Below, in pieces: positions 19,929-28,552 of a stretch of 64,000 nt of DNA (within the stretch, counting starts at the first letter, position 1; every line of letters begins with the position of its first letter). The stretch lies in assembly GCF_001884045.1 (NCBI RefSeq), contig NZ_MACF01000025.1, positions 1-64,000 of the forward strand, read 5' to 3'. The notes below the pieces were generated by a model. It was given only the letters and a program-made list of their open reading frames with translations, did not search any database and was not told the origin of the DNA. A program made the translations under genes and the position numbers. This DNA comes from Bacillus mobilis (lineage in GTDB: Bacteria > Bacillota > Bacilli > Bacillales > Bacillaceae_G).

Positions 19929-20377
19929 CCCGCAAAAGGATGGGGGTGGATGAAGCTCTGTTAATTAAAGTTTTGTTATATCATGCTTTAAAATTTGGCG
20001 AGTGCGAAGGAGTTAAGTAGAAGTCGGATTGCCCATGAAAGTTAATAATCGGTGGTGGAAAAAATCCGTATTAATCGTTATCTTACTTTAGTATATTTGC
20101 TGTGTGTTTTGTGATTGGATATGTGATTTGGGGAGTTGGTAGCTCTTAATGAGTGTGCTGTAAGAAAAAAATGTGAACTCAAACTTGTTTTTGTATATAA
20201 AAAGAATCAATTGTCATCGAAAAAAGTTAGATACGAGCAGGAAAGTTATTAGTTTAAGTCTCATTCTAAGTTGTTTTGTATATTTATTCATTTACATAAA
20301 AAGTAATAAATGTAAGTAATAATTATGAAAATGATAGAATAAATATGTAAAAAGGCATCAAAATATGCGTTTTTTAT
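19929..20377. other. Gene-free stretch with a possible broken micro-ORF
   Basis: No intact gene is seen between the fxsA terminator and the ytvI terminator. The only coding-like signal is at 20035-20149: MKVNNRWWKKSVLIVILL then a stop, while a +1 shift continues FSIFAVCFVIGYVIWGVGSS to a stop. Together these would make a one-helix peptide broken by one extra T at 20087-20089. No ribosome binding site is well placed, so this is only a suggestion of a decayed small gene. Confidence 0.3.
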
Positions 20378-20423
20378 ACAAAAAAACAAGAGAATGATCC
20401 TTTTTGGGTGCAATTCTCTTGTT
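20378..20423 (-). terminator. Terminator of ytvI
   Basis: On the minus strand the stem AACAAGAGAAT / ATTCTCTTGTT (20385-20395 with 20413-20423) is followed by a run of at least six T. It lies about 100 bp after the ytvI stop. Confidence 0.8.
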
Positions 20424-20460
20424 GGATGTAATGAGTATGAAAAATAAGTACAAGGAATAA

Positions 20461-20483
20461 TCAGTGGGATTTTCCCACTGATT
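20461..20483. repeat. Short palindrome related to a dispersed hairpin repeat
   Basis: AATCAGTGGGA and TCCCACTGATT flank a TT-rich centre, making a perfect hairpin. The arms match the arms of the larger repeat at 62591-62727, which reads ATCAGTGGGGG and CCCCCACTGAT, so it may be a minimal or decayed copy. Confidence 0.5.
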
Positions 20484-20519
20484 ACATGTAAGTTTTTGTT
20501 GTATATGAATTAGAAACTA

Positions 20520-21638
20520 TTATTTTGAAGGTGAGCCTTTAATATATTTCCACAAATCATGGAATACACGAGCTTTGTGCAATGTATTAAGTAGTACTAA
20601 GGTGACTGGACCGATGATTAATCCTAAAAAGCCAAAGAGTTTAAAGCCGACAAATAGAGCAATCAGTGTTGCTAATGGATCGAGGCCGATATTAGAAGAA
20701 AGTACTTTAGGCTCCATAATTTGTCTTTGGACAATCACGACGATGTATAAGATGAGAAGACCGATGGCGAAAGCAGTGTCGCCAGTGAAAAATACGTATA
20801 TAACCCAAGGAACGAAGACGGCGCCTGTTCCTAGATACGGGAGTAAATCTACAACCCCTGTAATAATCGCGATAGTAATGGCGTATGGTACGCGTAATAT
20901 TAACAGTCCGATTAGTACAATAACAGTTGTCATAGATACGAGTGTAAGTTGAGCTTTAACAAAACCAAATAAAGCTTTTCTTAAATCAACAAAAATAGTT
21001 TTTCCATAGCCATGAACACGATTTGGCAAAAATTTTCTTACTTTCTGAGCAAGACGGTGCCAATCGTAACTAATGAAGAAAGTGGCTAATAAAACGAATA
21101 CAAGAACAGTTAAAGTTGTTGGTAATGCACTAATGAAATTTGTTAACCCGCTGATAATAGCAGTTAAAAGTTCTTTCATTTGCGTCGTTGCTTCGGTTCC
21201 TAAGTTTTGAATGTTTTGTGTAATCGTATAGCGCTGTGGTTCCCCAAGATGATTAAATTTAGAAATTAAATCATCATAGAGAGGCATAATATGATTAAGT
21301 GCAAATTGTTGCGCGAATGCAACGATATCTGGAAACTTTACTGTAACAAGTTGTAGTAAGTATGTTGTGGCAGATATTGCTTCTGTTACAAGATATGTAA
21401 CGAGTCCGACGATAGCTCCGAATACGAGAATTAAGCTAACGAGTACTGCTAGTGCGCGAGGAAATTGTAGTTTTTGATTAAGGAAATTGACGACAGGATT
21501 AATCAAATAAGCAAATGCGAAAGCGATAATAAAAGGGTAGATAAGTCCTGACATATATAGTAATGCATAGAACCCGGCTACCGTTGCTACAATGACAAAT
21601 ATGAGTCGCAATATCATATATAGTAAGTTTCGGTTCAA
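20520..21638 (-). CDS. ytvI: AI-2E family transporter-like protein YtvI
   Basis: A 372-residue polytopic protein of the AI-2E (TqsA/PerM) family, with about eight hydrophobic helices grouped at the N-terminal third (10-30, 33-50, 66-85) and the C-terminal half (165-190, 215-340). It is the sporulation-integral-membrane-like YtvI. Substrate unknown. The start is TTG at 21638 with GGGAGGT seven bases upstream, giving MNRNLLYMILRL. It is a single minus-strand gene among plus-strand neighbours. Confidence 0.88.
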   Translation of the reverse strand: MNRNLLYMILRLIFVIVATVAGFYALLYMSGLIYPFIIAFAFAYLINPVVNFLNQKLQFPRALAVLVSLILVFGAIVGLVTYLVTEAISATTYLLQLVTVKFPDIVAFAQQFALNHIMPLYDDLISKFNHLGEPQRYTITQNIQNLGTEATTQMKELLTAIISGLTNFISALPTTLTVLVFVLLATFFISYDWHRLAQKVRKFLPNRVHGYGKTIFVDLRKALFGFVKAQLTLVSMTTVIVLIGLLILRVPYAITIAIITGVVDLLPYLGTGAVFVPWVIYVFFTGDTAFAIGLLILYIVVIVQRQIMEPKVLSSNIGLDPLATLIALFVGFKLFGFLGLIIGPVTLVLLNTLHKARVFHDLWKYIKGSPSK

Positions 21639-22059
21639 AGATGTATACCTCCCATTCCAATTTGGATTATCCTAATTCGTTCAACTTATAACGAGTGTGT
21701 CGCCACTGATTAAAGTTTCACTTTATGTTATAGTGGAATGATGGATTTTTCCTGCTTTTTCAGTATATGGGTGACCGGAAAAGCTTGGTGTTGATGCTTC
21801 TACTATATGGTAAAAACTTCATTTTCTCTTCTTTTTATTTTACCTGTTTCTTATTAGAAAAGAAAGGAGAGACGACCGTTTTTAAAAATGTATATATGCT
21901 TAAATTTTTGATGGTTAGCGTTTCGATTTGTCATTTTAAAATATGTAAAAAATGAAGTGGTTATTGTTGCATATACATCGATATAGCATGTATAACGATA
22001 GGTTTAAAAGTATTTTTGTTTGGAAATGAGTTCATTATTTTCAGAAAGGAAGTGCAAAC
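21639..22059. other. Divergent region between ytvI and ytwI
   Basis: About 420 bp without a convincing gene. It holds the ytvI leader with a partial repeat copy and, on the other side, the ytwI ribosome binding site (GAAAGGAAGTG). An ORF at 21767-21955 has no ribosome binding site and looks random. Confidence 0.5.
21675..21726 (-). repeat. Partial reverse copy of the dispersed repeat
   Basis: On the minus strand 21703-21726 is identical over 24 bases to 62580-62603 (ATAAAGTGAAACTTTAATCA then GTGG), and AGTTGAACGAAT at 21675-21686 matches AGTTGAACCAAT of the full copy. The central hairpin is missing. It lies just upstream of the ytvI ribosome binding site. Confidence 0.6.
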
Positions 22060-22521
22060 ATGATTAGTCAGTCAACGTTATTTTTATTCATACTACTTAT
22101 TATAGGACTTATTGCGAAAAACCAATCGCTTACTGTAGCCATTGGTGTGTTATTTTTATTGAAATTTACGTTTTTAGGAGATAAAGTCTTTCCTTATCTA
22201 CAAACGAAAGGGATTAACCTCGGTGTTACGGTTATTACAATAGCAGTACTCGTACCGATTGCGACAGGGGAAATAGGTTTTAAACAACTTGGAGAAGCGG
22301 CGAAATCGTATTATGCATGGATTGCTTTAGCTTCAGGGGTAGCGGTGGCTTTGTTAGCGAAAGGCGGCGTACAATTATTGACGACGGATCCTCATATTAC
22401 AACTGCGCTCGTTTTCGGTACAATTATAGCGGTTGCTTTATTTAATGGGGTTGCTGTAGGTCCATTAATTGGGGCTGGAATTGCCTATGCAGTTATGAGT
22501 ATTATACAGATGTTTAAATAA
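22060..22521 (+). CDS. ytwI: UPF0756 (DUF441) membrane protein YtwI
   Basis: A 153-residue, very hydrophobic protein with four to five membrane helices (about 5-20, 25-40, 50-68, 82-98, 112-150) and the motif KNQSLTVAIGVLFLLK of the UPF0756 family. Function unknown. The ATG follows GAAAGGAAGTG. It is next to ytvI and citZ as in B. subtilis. Confidence 0.9.
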   Translation: MISQSTLFLFILLIIGLIAKNQSLTVAIGVLFLLKFTFLGDKVFPYLQTKGINLGVTVITIAVLVPIATGEIGFKQLGEAAKSYYAWIALASGVAVALLAKGGVQLLTTDPHITTALVFGTIIAVALFNGVAVGPLIGAGIAYAVMSIIQMFK

Positions 22522-22645
22522 GGAATTTTATAGTAATATAAAATTTTTGAATTCTTTCTGTTCACAAAAGTCAGATAATTGTTTATAATAGGATTAGAAA
22601 CTTTGAAAAGTTACATAACAGCAGAGACTTTACACCAGATAAAAT

Positions 22646-22696
22646 AAAAACAACATAAAACAATTTTATAATGATATTGTTTTATGTTGTTTTTAT
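22646..22696. terminator. Long hairpin terminator after ytwI
   Basis: AAAAACAACATAAAACAAT (22646-22664) pairs with ATTGTTTTATGTTGTTTTT (from 22676), a 19-bp AT-rich stem with an 11-base loop. It can work in both directions. Little else is on the minus strand, so it most likely ends ytwI. Confidence 0.75.
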
Positions 22697-22940
22697 CATA
22701 AAACTCTTCGGAATTAATTTTCCTCACTAACTTGTTGTTTTGAGCGTGAGGATTCGGGGAGACATTCACGCTCATGCTTTCCATGTAAACAATGGACATA
22801 AGAGGGGAACATCGCAACAAATTTGCATGATCGTGCATTTTGCTTGCCTAAAGAGTGAACGGGCGTTCATAATTCAAAAGGGGAGCAAATAGATATAAGG
22901 AGCAAGGTTGGGAGAATTTTCAGGAAAAGGAGAGAATGTC
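22697..22940. promoter_or_regulatory. citZ upstream region with dyads
   Basis: It holds a 9-bp inverted repeat TGAGCGTGA (22741-22749) / TCACGCTCA (22766-22774), a TGCATGATCGTGCA dyad near 22827-22840 and GAACGGGCGTTC near 22858-22869. In B. subtilis citZ is controlled by CcpC and CcpA, but I could not match these dyads to either consensus. The citZ ribosome binding site AAAGGAGAG is at 22927-22935. Confidence 0.4.
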
Positions 22941-24056
22941 ATGACTGTTATTCGAGGTTTAGAAGGGGTAGTAGCAACAACATCATCTGTGAGCTCTATT
23001 ATTGATGATACATTAACGTATGTTGGGTATAATATTGATGATTTAGCTGAGAATGCTACATTTGAAGAAGTAGTGTACTTATTATGGCATCGCAAGCTTC
23101 CTAATGAACAAGAACTAGCGAAATTTAAAGAAACTGTATCGGAATACTATAAAGTTCCAGGTGAGATTTTAACATATTTGAAACAAGTAGATTTAAAAAT
23201 TGCACATCCGATGTCTGTTTTACGAACTGCAATTTCCATGCTATCATTATACGATGAGAGCGCTGAAATTATGGATGAAAACTCCAATTATTTGAAAGCG
23301 GTTAAATTGCAGGCTCAAGTGGGAACTTTAGTTGCTGCTTATGCAAGAATTCGTAAAGGTTTAGATATTGTTGAGCCTAGAAACGATTTATCATTAGCTG
23401 CAAACTTCTTGTATATGTTAAATGATCGCGAGCCAAATGAAGTTGAAATTGAAGCTTTTGATAAGGCGCTTGTACTTCATGCAGATCATGAGTTAAACGC
23501 TTCTACATTTACTGCACGTGTTTGTGTAGCTACACTTTCAGATGTATATTCTGGTATTACGGCAGCAATCGGTGCGTTAAAAGGTCCTCTTCACGGCGGG
23601 GCAAATGAAAATGTAATGAAGATGTTAACTGAAATTGGCGAAGAAGAAAATGTAGAATCATATATTCATAATGCTCTTCAAAATAAAGTGAAAATCATGG
23701 GCTTTGGCCACCGTGTATATGAGCAGGGTGATCCGCGTGCGAAACATTTACGCGAAATGTCCAAGAGATTATGCGTGCTTTTAGGAGAAGACAAATGGTA
23801 TAATATGTCTATCAAAATTGAAGACATTGTAACAAAAGAAAAAGGTCTTCCACCAAATGTTGATTTCTATTCAGCTTCTGTATACCATTGTTTAGGAATT
23901 GACCATGACTTATTTACACCTATTTTTGCAATTAGCCGTATGTCAGGCTGGTTAGCTCATATTCTAGAACAATATGAAAACAACCGTTTAATCCGTCCAC
24001 GTGCTGATTATAATGGACCAACACATCAAGTGTATGTTCCAATTGCACAACGATAA
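22941..24056 (+). CDS. citZ: Citrate synthase
   Basis: A 371-residue enzyme that joins acetyl-CoA and oxaloacetate, the entry step of the TCA cycle. The catalytic His/His/Asp set falls in LHADHELNAST, GFGHRVY and VDFYSASVYH. The start MTVIRGLEG at 22941 has AAAGGAGAG six bases upstream, and the in-frame start at 22908 is not needed. It is the first gene of the citZ-icd-mdh unit, with 160 bp and a hairpin before icd. Confidence 0.96.
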   Translation: MTVIRGLEGVVATTSSVSSIIDDTLTYVGYNIDDLAENATFEEVVYLLWHRKLPNEQELAKFKETVSEYYKVPGEILTYLKQVDLKIAHPMSVLRTAISMLSLYDESAEIMDENSNYLKAVKLQAQVGTLVAAYARIRKGLDIVEPRNDLSLAANFLYMLNDREPNEVEIEAFDKALVLHADHELNASTFTARVCVATLSDVYSGITAAIGALKGPLHGGANENVMKMLTEIGEEENVESYIHNALQNKVKIMGFGHRVYEQGDPRAKHLREMSKRLCVLLGEDKWYNMSIKIEDIVTKEKGLPPNVDFYSASVYHCLGIDHDLFTPIFAISRMSGWLAHILEQYENNRLIRPRADYNGPTHQVYVPIAQR

Positions 24057-24155
24057 GCGAAAAACACTATTTTGATAGTGAAAATACGCTTTCAAAAGTC
24101 TGATTTTTTCGGAAAGACGTAATGATTAGAATATTTTAATTTGAATAACGGTTTG

Positions 24156-24180
24156 AACTGAGGGGTTATTCCCTCAGTTT
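24156..24180 (+). terminator. Hairpin between citZ and icd
   Basis: Perfect 9-bp stem AACTGAGGG (24156-24164) and CCCTCAGTT (24171-24179) with loop GTTATT. The T-tract after it is short, so it may reduce rather than stop read-through into icd, or protect the citZ message end. Confidence 0.55.
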
Positions 24181-24216
24181 CATACATATGAAATTTCAAA
24201 CATGGGGGTTATCACA

Positions 24217-25509
24217 TTGACGACAGGTGAAAAAATTACTGTAACTAACGGTGTTATGAATGTACCAAACAATCCGATTATTCCATTTATCGAAGGAGAT
24301 GGAATTGGTCCTGATATTTGGGCAGCTGCATCTCGTGTACTAGAAGCAGCAGTTGAAAAAGCTTATGATGGTGAGAAGAAAATCGTTTGGAAAGAAGTGC
24401 TTGCAGGGGAAAAAGCATTCAACCAAACAGGCGAGTGGTTACCAGAAGAAACTTTAAATTTAATCCGTGAATATTTAATCGCGATTAAAGGTCCACTTAC
24501 AACTCCAGTTGGCGGTGGTATTCGTTCTCTAAACGTAGCACTTCGTCAAGAGTTAGATTTATATGTATGTCTACGTCCAGTTCGTTATTTTGAAGGTGTT
24601 CCTTCACCTGTAAAACGTCCGGAAGATACTGATATGGTTATTTTCCGTGAGAATACAGAAGACATTTATGCTGGAATTGAATATGCACAAGGATCTCCAG
24701 AAGCAGAAAAAGTTCTTGCTTTCTTAAAAGAAGCAATGGGCGTTAATAAAATCCGCTTCCCAGAAACATCTGGTATTGGTATTAAACCAATCTCAGAAGA
24801 AGGGACAAAGCGTCTTGTTCGTGCTGCAATTCAATATGCAATTAACGAAAAACGTTCTTCTGTTACATTAGTTCATAAAGGAAACATTATGAAATTTACA
24901 GAAGGTGCTTTCAAAAACTGGGGTTACGAAGTAGCGGAACAAGAATTCGGCGATAAAGTATTTACTTGGGCTGAATATGACCGTATCGTTGAGAAAGATG
25001 GTAAAGATGCAGCGAATAAAGCGATGGCAGATGCTGAAGTGGCTGGAAAAATCATCGTAAAAGATTCTATTGCAGACATCTTCTTACAACAAATTTTAAC
25101 TCGTCCACGTGAGTTCGATGTTGTTGCAACAATGAACTTAAACGGAGACTATATCTCTGATGCACTTGCTGCACAAGTAGGTGGAATTGGTATTGCACCT
25201 GGTGCAAACATTAACTATGTGACTGGACATGCTATCTTTGAAGCTACACACGGTACAGCTCCAAAATATGCAGGTTTAGACAAAGTAAACCCATCTTCAG
25301 TTCTTCTTTCAGGTGTATTATTATTAGAGCACTTAGGATGGAACGAAGCTGCGAAATTAGTAACTGCTTCTGTTGAGAACACAATTGCTTCAAAAGTAGT
25401 AACTTATGATTTCGCACGCTTAATGGAAGGTGCAACAGAAGTGAAATGTTCTGAGTTCGCTAATGAACTTATTAAAAACATGGATGTAGCGATAATCAAA
25501 AACGCATAA
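24217..25509 (+). CDS. icd: Isocitrate dehydrogenase (NADP+)
   Basis: A 430-residue TCA enzyme (B. subtilis CitC) that converts isocitrate to 2-oxoglutarate. Recognisable parts are [12 protein letters not shown], the phosphate-sensing [17 protein letters not shown] loop with its serine, [24 protein letters not shown] and [10 protein letters not shown] of the NADP site. The start is TTG at 24217, eight bases after GGGGG; the ATG at 24202 lies before that site. mdh follows 19 bp after the stop. Confidence 0.96.
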   Translation: MTTGEKITVTNGVMNVPNNPIIPFIEGDGIGPDIWAAASRVLEAAVEKAYDGEKKIVWKEVLAGEKAFNQTGEWLPEETLNLIREYLIAIKGPLTTPVGGGIRSLNVALRQELDLYVCLRPVRYFEGVPSPVKRPEDTDMVIFRENTEDIYAGIEYAQGSPEAEKVLAFLKEAMGVNKIRFPETSGIGIKPISEEGTKRLVRAAIQYAINEKRSSVTLVHKGNIMKFTEGAFKNWGYEVAEQEFGDKVFTWAEYDRIVEKDGKDAANKAMADAEVAGKIIVKDSIADIFLQQILTRPREFDVVATMNLNGDYISDALAAQVGGIGIAPGANINYVTGHAIFEATHGTAPKYAGLDKVNPSSVLLSGVLLLEHLGWNEAAKLVTASVENTIASKVVTYDFARLMEGATEVKCSEFANELIKNMDVAIIKNA

Positions 25510-25528
25510 TTAAAGCGGGGGGTAAATT

Positions 25529-26467
25529 ATGACAATCAAACGCAAGAAAGTTTCAGTCATCGGTGCAGGATTTACAGGAGCAACAACAGCATTCTTATTA
25601 GCACAAAAAGAACTTGCAGATGTTGTATTAGTGGACATTCCACAACTGGAAAATCCAACAAAAGGGAAAGCGTTAGATATGTTAGAAGCGAGCCCAGTAC
25701 AAGGTTTTGATGCTAACATTATTGGAACATCTGATTACGCAGATACTGCTGATTCTGACGTTATCGTTATTACAGCAGGTATTGCACGTAAGCCTGGTAT
25801 GAGCCGTGATGACTTAGTAGCAACAAACTCTAAAATTATGAAAAGTATTACGCGCGACATTGCAAAACATTCACCAAATGCGATTATTCTTGTATTAACA
25901 AATCCAGTTGATGCAATGACATATTCTGTATTTAAAGAAGCAGGATTCCCGAAAGAGCGTGTTATCGGTCAATCGGGCGTATTAGATACAGCTCGTTTCC
26001 GTACATTTATTGCACAAGAATTAAATCTTTCTGTGAAAGACATTACAGGATTTGTTCTTGGTGGCCACGGTGACGATATGGTACCTCTTGTGCGTTATTC
26101 TTATGCAGGTGGCATTCCGTTAGAAACGTTAATTCCGAAAGAGCGTTTAGAAGCAATCGTAGAACGTACCCGTAAAGGTGGCGGCGAAATTGTAGGCTTA
26201 TTAGGAAACGGTAGTGCATATTACGCACCAGCTGCTTCTTTAGTTGAAATGACAGAAGCAATCTTAAAAGATCAACGCCGTGTATTACCGGCTATTGCGT
26301 ACCTTGAAGGTGAATATGGTTATAGCGACCTTTACTTAGGGGTACCAGTAATTCTAGGTGGTAACGGAATTGAAAAAATTATTGAGTTAGAACTTCTTGC
26401 AGATGAAAGAGAAGCGTTAGATCGCTCTGTAGAATCTGTACGTAATGTTATGAAGGTTCTTGTTTAA
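25529..26467 (+). CDS. mdh: Malate dehydrogenase
   Basis: A 312-residue LDH-like malate dehydrogenase that interconverts malate and oxaloacetate. NAD-binding glycines GAGFTGAT (12-19), the substrate arginine loop [19 protein letters not shown] and the catalytic histidine in [10 protein letters not shown] are all present. AAAGCGGGGGG lies upstream of the ATG. It ends the citZ-icd-mdh operon with a strong terminator. Confidence 0.97.
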   Translation: MTIKRKKVSVIGAGFTGATTAFLLAQKELADVVLVDIPQLENPTKGKALDMLEASPVQGFDANIIGTSDYADTADSDVIVITAGIARKPGMSRDDLVATNSKIMKSITRDIAKHSPNAIILVLTNPVDAMTYSVFKEAGFPKERVIGQSGVLDTARFRTFIAQELNLSVKDITGFVLGGHGDDMVPLVRYSYAGGIPLETLIPKERLEAIVERTRKGGGEIVGLLGNGSAYYAPAASLVEMTEAILKDQRRVLPAIAYLEGEYGYSDLYLGVPVILGGNGIEKIIELELLADEREALDRSVESVRNVMKVLV

Positions 26468-26483
26468 TAATTAAATATAAGTG

Positions 26484-26515
26484 GAAAAAGATTCGGGGCC
26501 CCGAATCTTTTTCTA
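26484..26515. terminator. Terminator after mdh
   Basis: Perfect palindrome of GAAAAAGATTCGGGG with CCCCGAATCTTTTTC, with a T-run on each strand. GGCC would form the tight loop. Confidence 0.9.
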
Positions 26516-26683
26516 CTATTTATTCAAATGTTTTTTTGAAATAATATGAAAACGCTATCATTTGGTGTATCCTATAATGAAACTATAGATTTATACTATA
26601 CATTGCCCTCATCATAGTAAATTTCGGATCAGGTATCGCTATTAGTAGGATAATAAGGTGAAAAAATCGGAGGGGGTTGTAAC

Positions 26684-27157
26684 ATGTTAAAGAAAAAAGT
26701 TCAAATTGGTCGTAGAATGGATGAAATTACAGTAGGAGAGAAATTATCTATCACTGAAAAAATTGAGGATAAAGATTTGTTATTGTACTTAGGGTTAACG
26801 AATGATGCCAATCCATTATATATTCAGCATGATTACGCATCCCAAACTCCGTATGAAAAGCCGATTGTACCAAGCATTATGCTAACGGGAATGATTACAA
26901 CGGCAGTTACGAAATATTTACCAGGTCCAGGTAGTCATATTACAAGGAAGGACCTTACGTTCGTGAAGCATGTTCACCATTATGAAACGTTACAAATCCA
27001 CTTTGAAGTTGTGGCTGTTTCCGAGGAGGAACATACAATTGATATGCTTGTATCTGCCCATGATGAAAAAGGAGAAACGGTTGTAAAGGGCTCTTTAACA
27101 GTAACGCCGCCTTTTAAATCAGTTTCTATTATGGAAAAAGCATTAGATAATTTTTAA
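26684..27157 (+). CDS. MaoC-like hotdog dehydratase family protein
   Basis: A 157-residue single-hotdog protein. The MaoC-type core contains GEKLSITEKIEDKDLLLYLGLTNDANPLY-like sequence, with the Asp-Asn-Pro segment where (R)-specific enoyl-CoA hydratases have their catalytic Asp and His, and an ending with TVTPPFK. Here the usual catalytic His of the D-x4-H motif appears to be replaced (DANPLYI), so activity is uncertain. Strong CGGAGGGGG before the ATG. It is a single gene between two terminators. Confidence 0.8.
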   Translation: MLKKKVQIGRRMDEITVGEKLSITEKIEDKDLLLYLGLTNDANPLYIQHDYASQTPYEKPIVPSIMLTGMITTAVTKYLPGPGSHITRKDLTFVKHVHHYETLQIHFEVVAVSEEEHTIDMLVSAHDEKGETVVKGSLTVTPPFKSVSIMEKALDNF

Positions 27158-27171
27158 AACATAAAAATATG

Positions 27172-27215
27172 AATAGCGCTAGCATACCTTAATATAAGGG
27201 GCTAGCGCTATTTTT
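27172..27215. terminator. Bidirectional terminator after MaoC-like gene
   Basis: AATAGCGCTAGC (27172-27183) pairs with GCTAGCGCTATT (27201-27212), with a second small CCTT/AAGG stem in the loop, followed by TTTTAG. It also serves the small minus-strand gene whose stop is at 27214. Confidence 0.85.
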
Positions 27216-27345
27216 AGTTGAGGAATCCTTCTTTGAACCCTTCAGCAAATTCTGAACAACCTGTTTTAATCGTATCCCAGCTCGGTACGTTAAAGGTAAG
27301 GAAACATGTAACTACTAAAGTTAAAATAGGTAGTAATATTCGCAT
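27214..27345 (-). CDS. 43-residue membrane or secreted microprotein
   Basis: A short ORF not otherwise annotated: MRILLPILTLVVTCFLTF forms a single hydrophobic helix, followed by a polar tail (NVPSWDTIKTGCSEF, then EGFKEGFLN). GAGAGG lies six bases before the ATG and a terminator follows directly, so both ends look like a real gene. The tail carries a Cys and is acidic. It could be a small membrane protein or an exported peptide. No family recognised. Confidence 0.6.
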   Translation of the reverse strand: MRILLPILTLVVTCFLTFNVPSWDTIKTGCSEFAEGFKEGFLN

Positions 27346-27415
27346 AATAGACCTCTCTGCATACTGTTTATTTATATATTTAAATTAATAATATATTTAT
27401 TGGTAATTGAAGTCA

Positions 27416-27673
27416 ATGAAAGGTGTGATTTTTAAGGTGAAGTGGAAAAAAGAAGACGTTATCTTTGAAACGATGAGAGAAGCTGAAGTGTGGGCAGACG
27501 CGGTCGCGAATGAAATGTACGGAAGAGTATTTGATGGATATGAAACGCTAGACTATAAAATAGCGTATGCTCTTACGTTTTTTTTAGCGCAAAATCGAGA
27601 ATTTAATATTTATACGAATGTGGAGTTTAATAACGATATAAAAGTGTATAAAGTATGGATAATAACAAATTAA
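27416..27673 (+). CDS. Small hypothetical protein
   Basis: A protein of about 85 residues (from MKGVIFKVKWKKED). It has no membrane segment, and is rich in aromatic and acidic residues (WADAVANEMYGRVFDGYETLDY). The start is uncertain: TTG 27407, ATG 27416 and GTG 27437 are all in frame, and only GTG 27437 has an AAAGGTG upstream, at a long spacing. No family recognised. It is 160 bp before phoP on the same strand. Confidence 0.6.
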   Translation: MKGVIFKVKWKKEDVIFETMREAEVWADAVANEMYGRVFDGYETLDYKIAYALTFFLAQNREFNIYTNVEFNNDIKVYKVWIITN

Positions 27674-27832
27674 TTAAGCCGAGTGTAATTGTTTTTAGGA
27701 ATAATGATAGTACAAATGAGCTCCATGTATAGACAATTATATTGAGAGGGACCTTGTTTTCTAGTATGATGAGAATAACGGGGAAAATACTAGGATGAAG
27801 AAGGTTTCAAGTCTATAACTTGGAGGAAAAGA

Positions 27833-28552
27833 ATGAACAATCGTATTTTAGTAGTTGATGATGAGGAGTTTATCTTAACTTTAATTGAATTTAATCTACA
27901 ACAAGCTGGGTTTGAAGTGATAACAGCGATGGATGGAGAAATGGCGCTTCAAAAAGCGACAACAGAACGCCCAGATTTAATTATATTAGATTTAATGCTT
28001 CCAAAAATGGATGGTATGGAAGTGTGTAAAGAATTACGATTGCAGCGCGTTATGACGCCGATTTTAATGTTAACAGCAAAAGATGATGAATTTGATAAGG
28101 TGCTAGGTCTTGAACTTGGGGCAGATGATTATATGACGAAGCCGTTTAGCCCGAGGGAAGTTGTTGCGCGTGTGAAGGCAATTTTGCGCCGTACGAAATT
28201 GCAACAAGAAGAACAAGTTAAAGAAACATCAGATGAAGAGAGCATTACAATTGCTGAACTTAAAATTTTGCCGGAATTTTATGAGGCTTATTTCCAAGGA
28301 AGAAAGCTTGAATTAACACCAAAAGAATTTGAACTACTTGTTTATCTTGCGAAAAATAAAAGTCGCGTGTTGACACGTGATCAATTATTAAGTGCTGTAT
28401 GGAACTATGATTTTGCTGGTGATACACGAATTGTTGACGTTCATATTAGCCATTTGCGCGATAAAATTGAACAAAATACGAAAAAACCGACGTACATTAA
28501 AACGATACGTGGTTTAGGATATAAATTAGAGGAGCCAAAAGGGGATGAATAA
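27833..28552 (+). CDS. phoP: Phosphate response regulator PhoP
   Basis: A 239-residue OmpR-type response regulator. Receiver domain 1-120 with acidic pocket Asp9/Asp10, phosphoacceptor Asp53 (ILDLML), conserved Thr in MLTAKD and Lys in TKPF. The DNA-binding winged helix (about 140-235) has LTPKEFELL and HISHLRDKI...RGLGYKL. In B. subtilis it activates phosphate-starvation genes and represses teichoic acid genes. The start follows TGGAGGAAAAG. It overlaps phoR by 8 bp. A CTAGTAT/ATACTAG dyad (27761-27793) lies in its leader. Confidence 0.95.
   Translation: MNNRILVVDDEEFILTLIEFNLQQAGFEVITAMDGEMALQKATTERPDLIILDLMLPKMDGMEVCKELRLQRVMTPILMLTAKDDEFDKVLGLELGADDYMTKPFSPREVVARVKAILRRTKLQQEEQVKETSDEESITIAELKILPEFYEAYFQGRKLELTPKEFELLVYLAKNKSRVLTRDQLLSAVWNYDFAGDTRIVDVHISHLRDKIEQNTKKPTYIKTIRGLGYKLEEPKGDE

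Noticed and set aside
21767-21955. Plus-strand ORF of 62 codons between ytvI and ytwI
   Set aside because: No ribosome binding site, odd amino acid composition and no recognisable feature.
22611-22838. Minus-strand ORF of 75 codons upstream of citZ
   Set aside because: It runs through the long ytwI terminator hairpin and has only a weak ribosome site; the C-terminal half is encoded by the hairpin.
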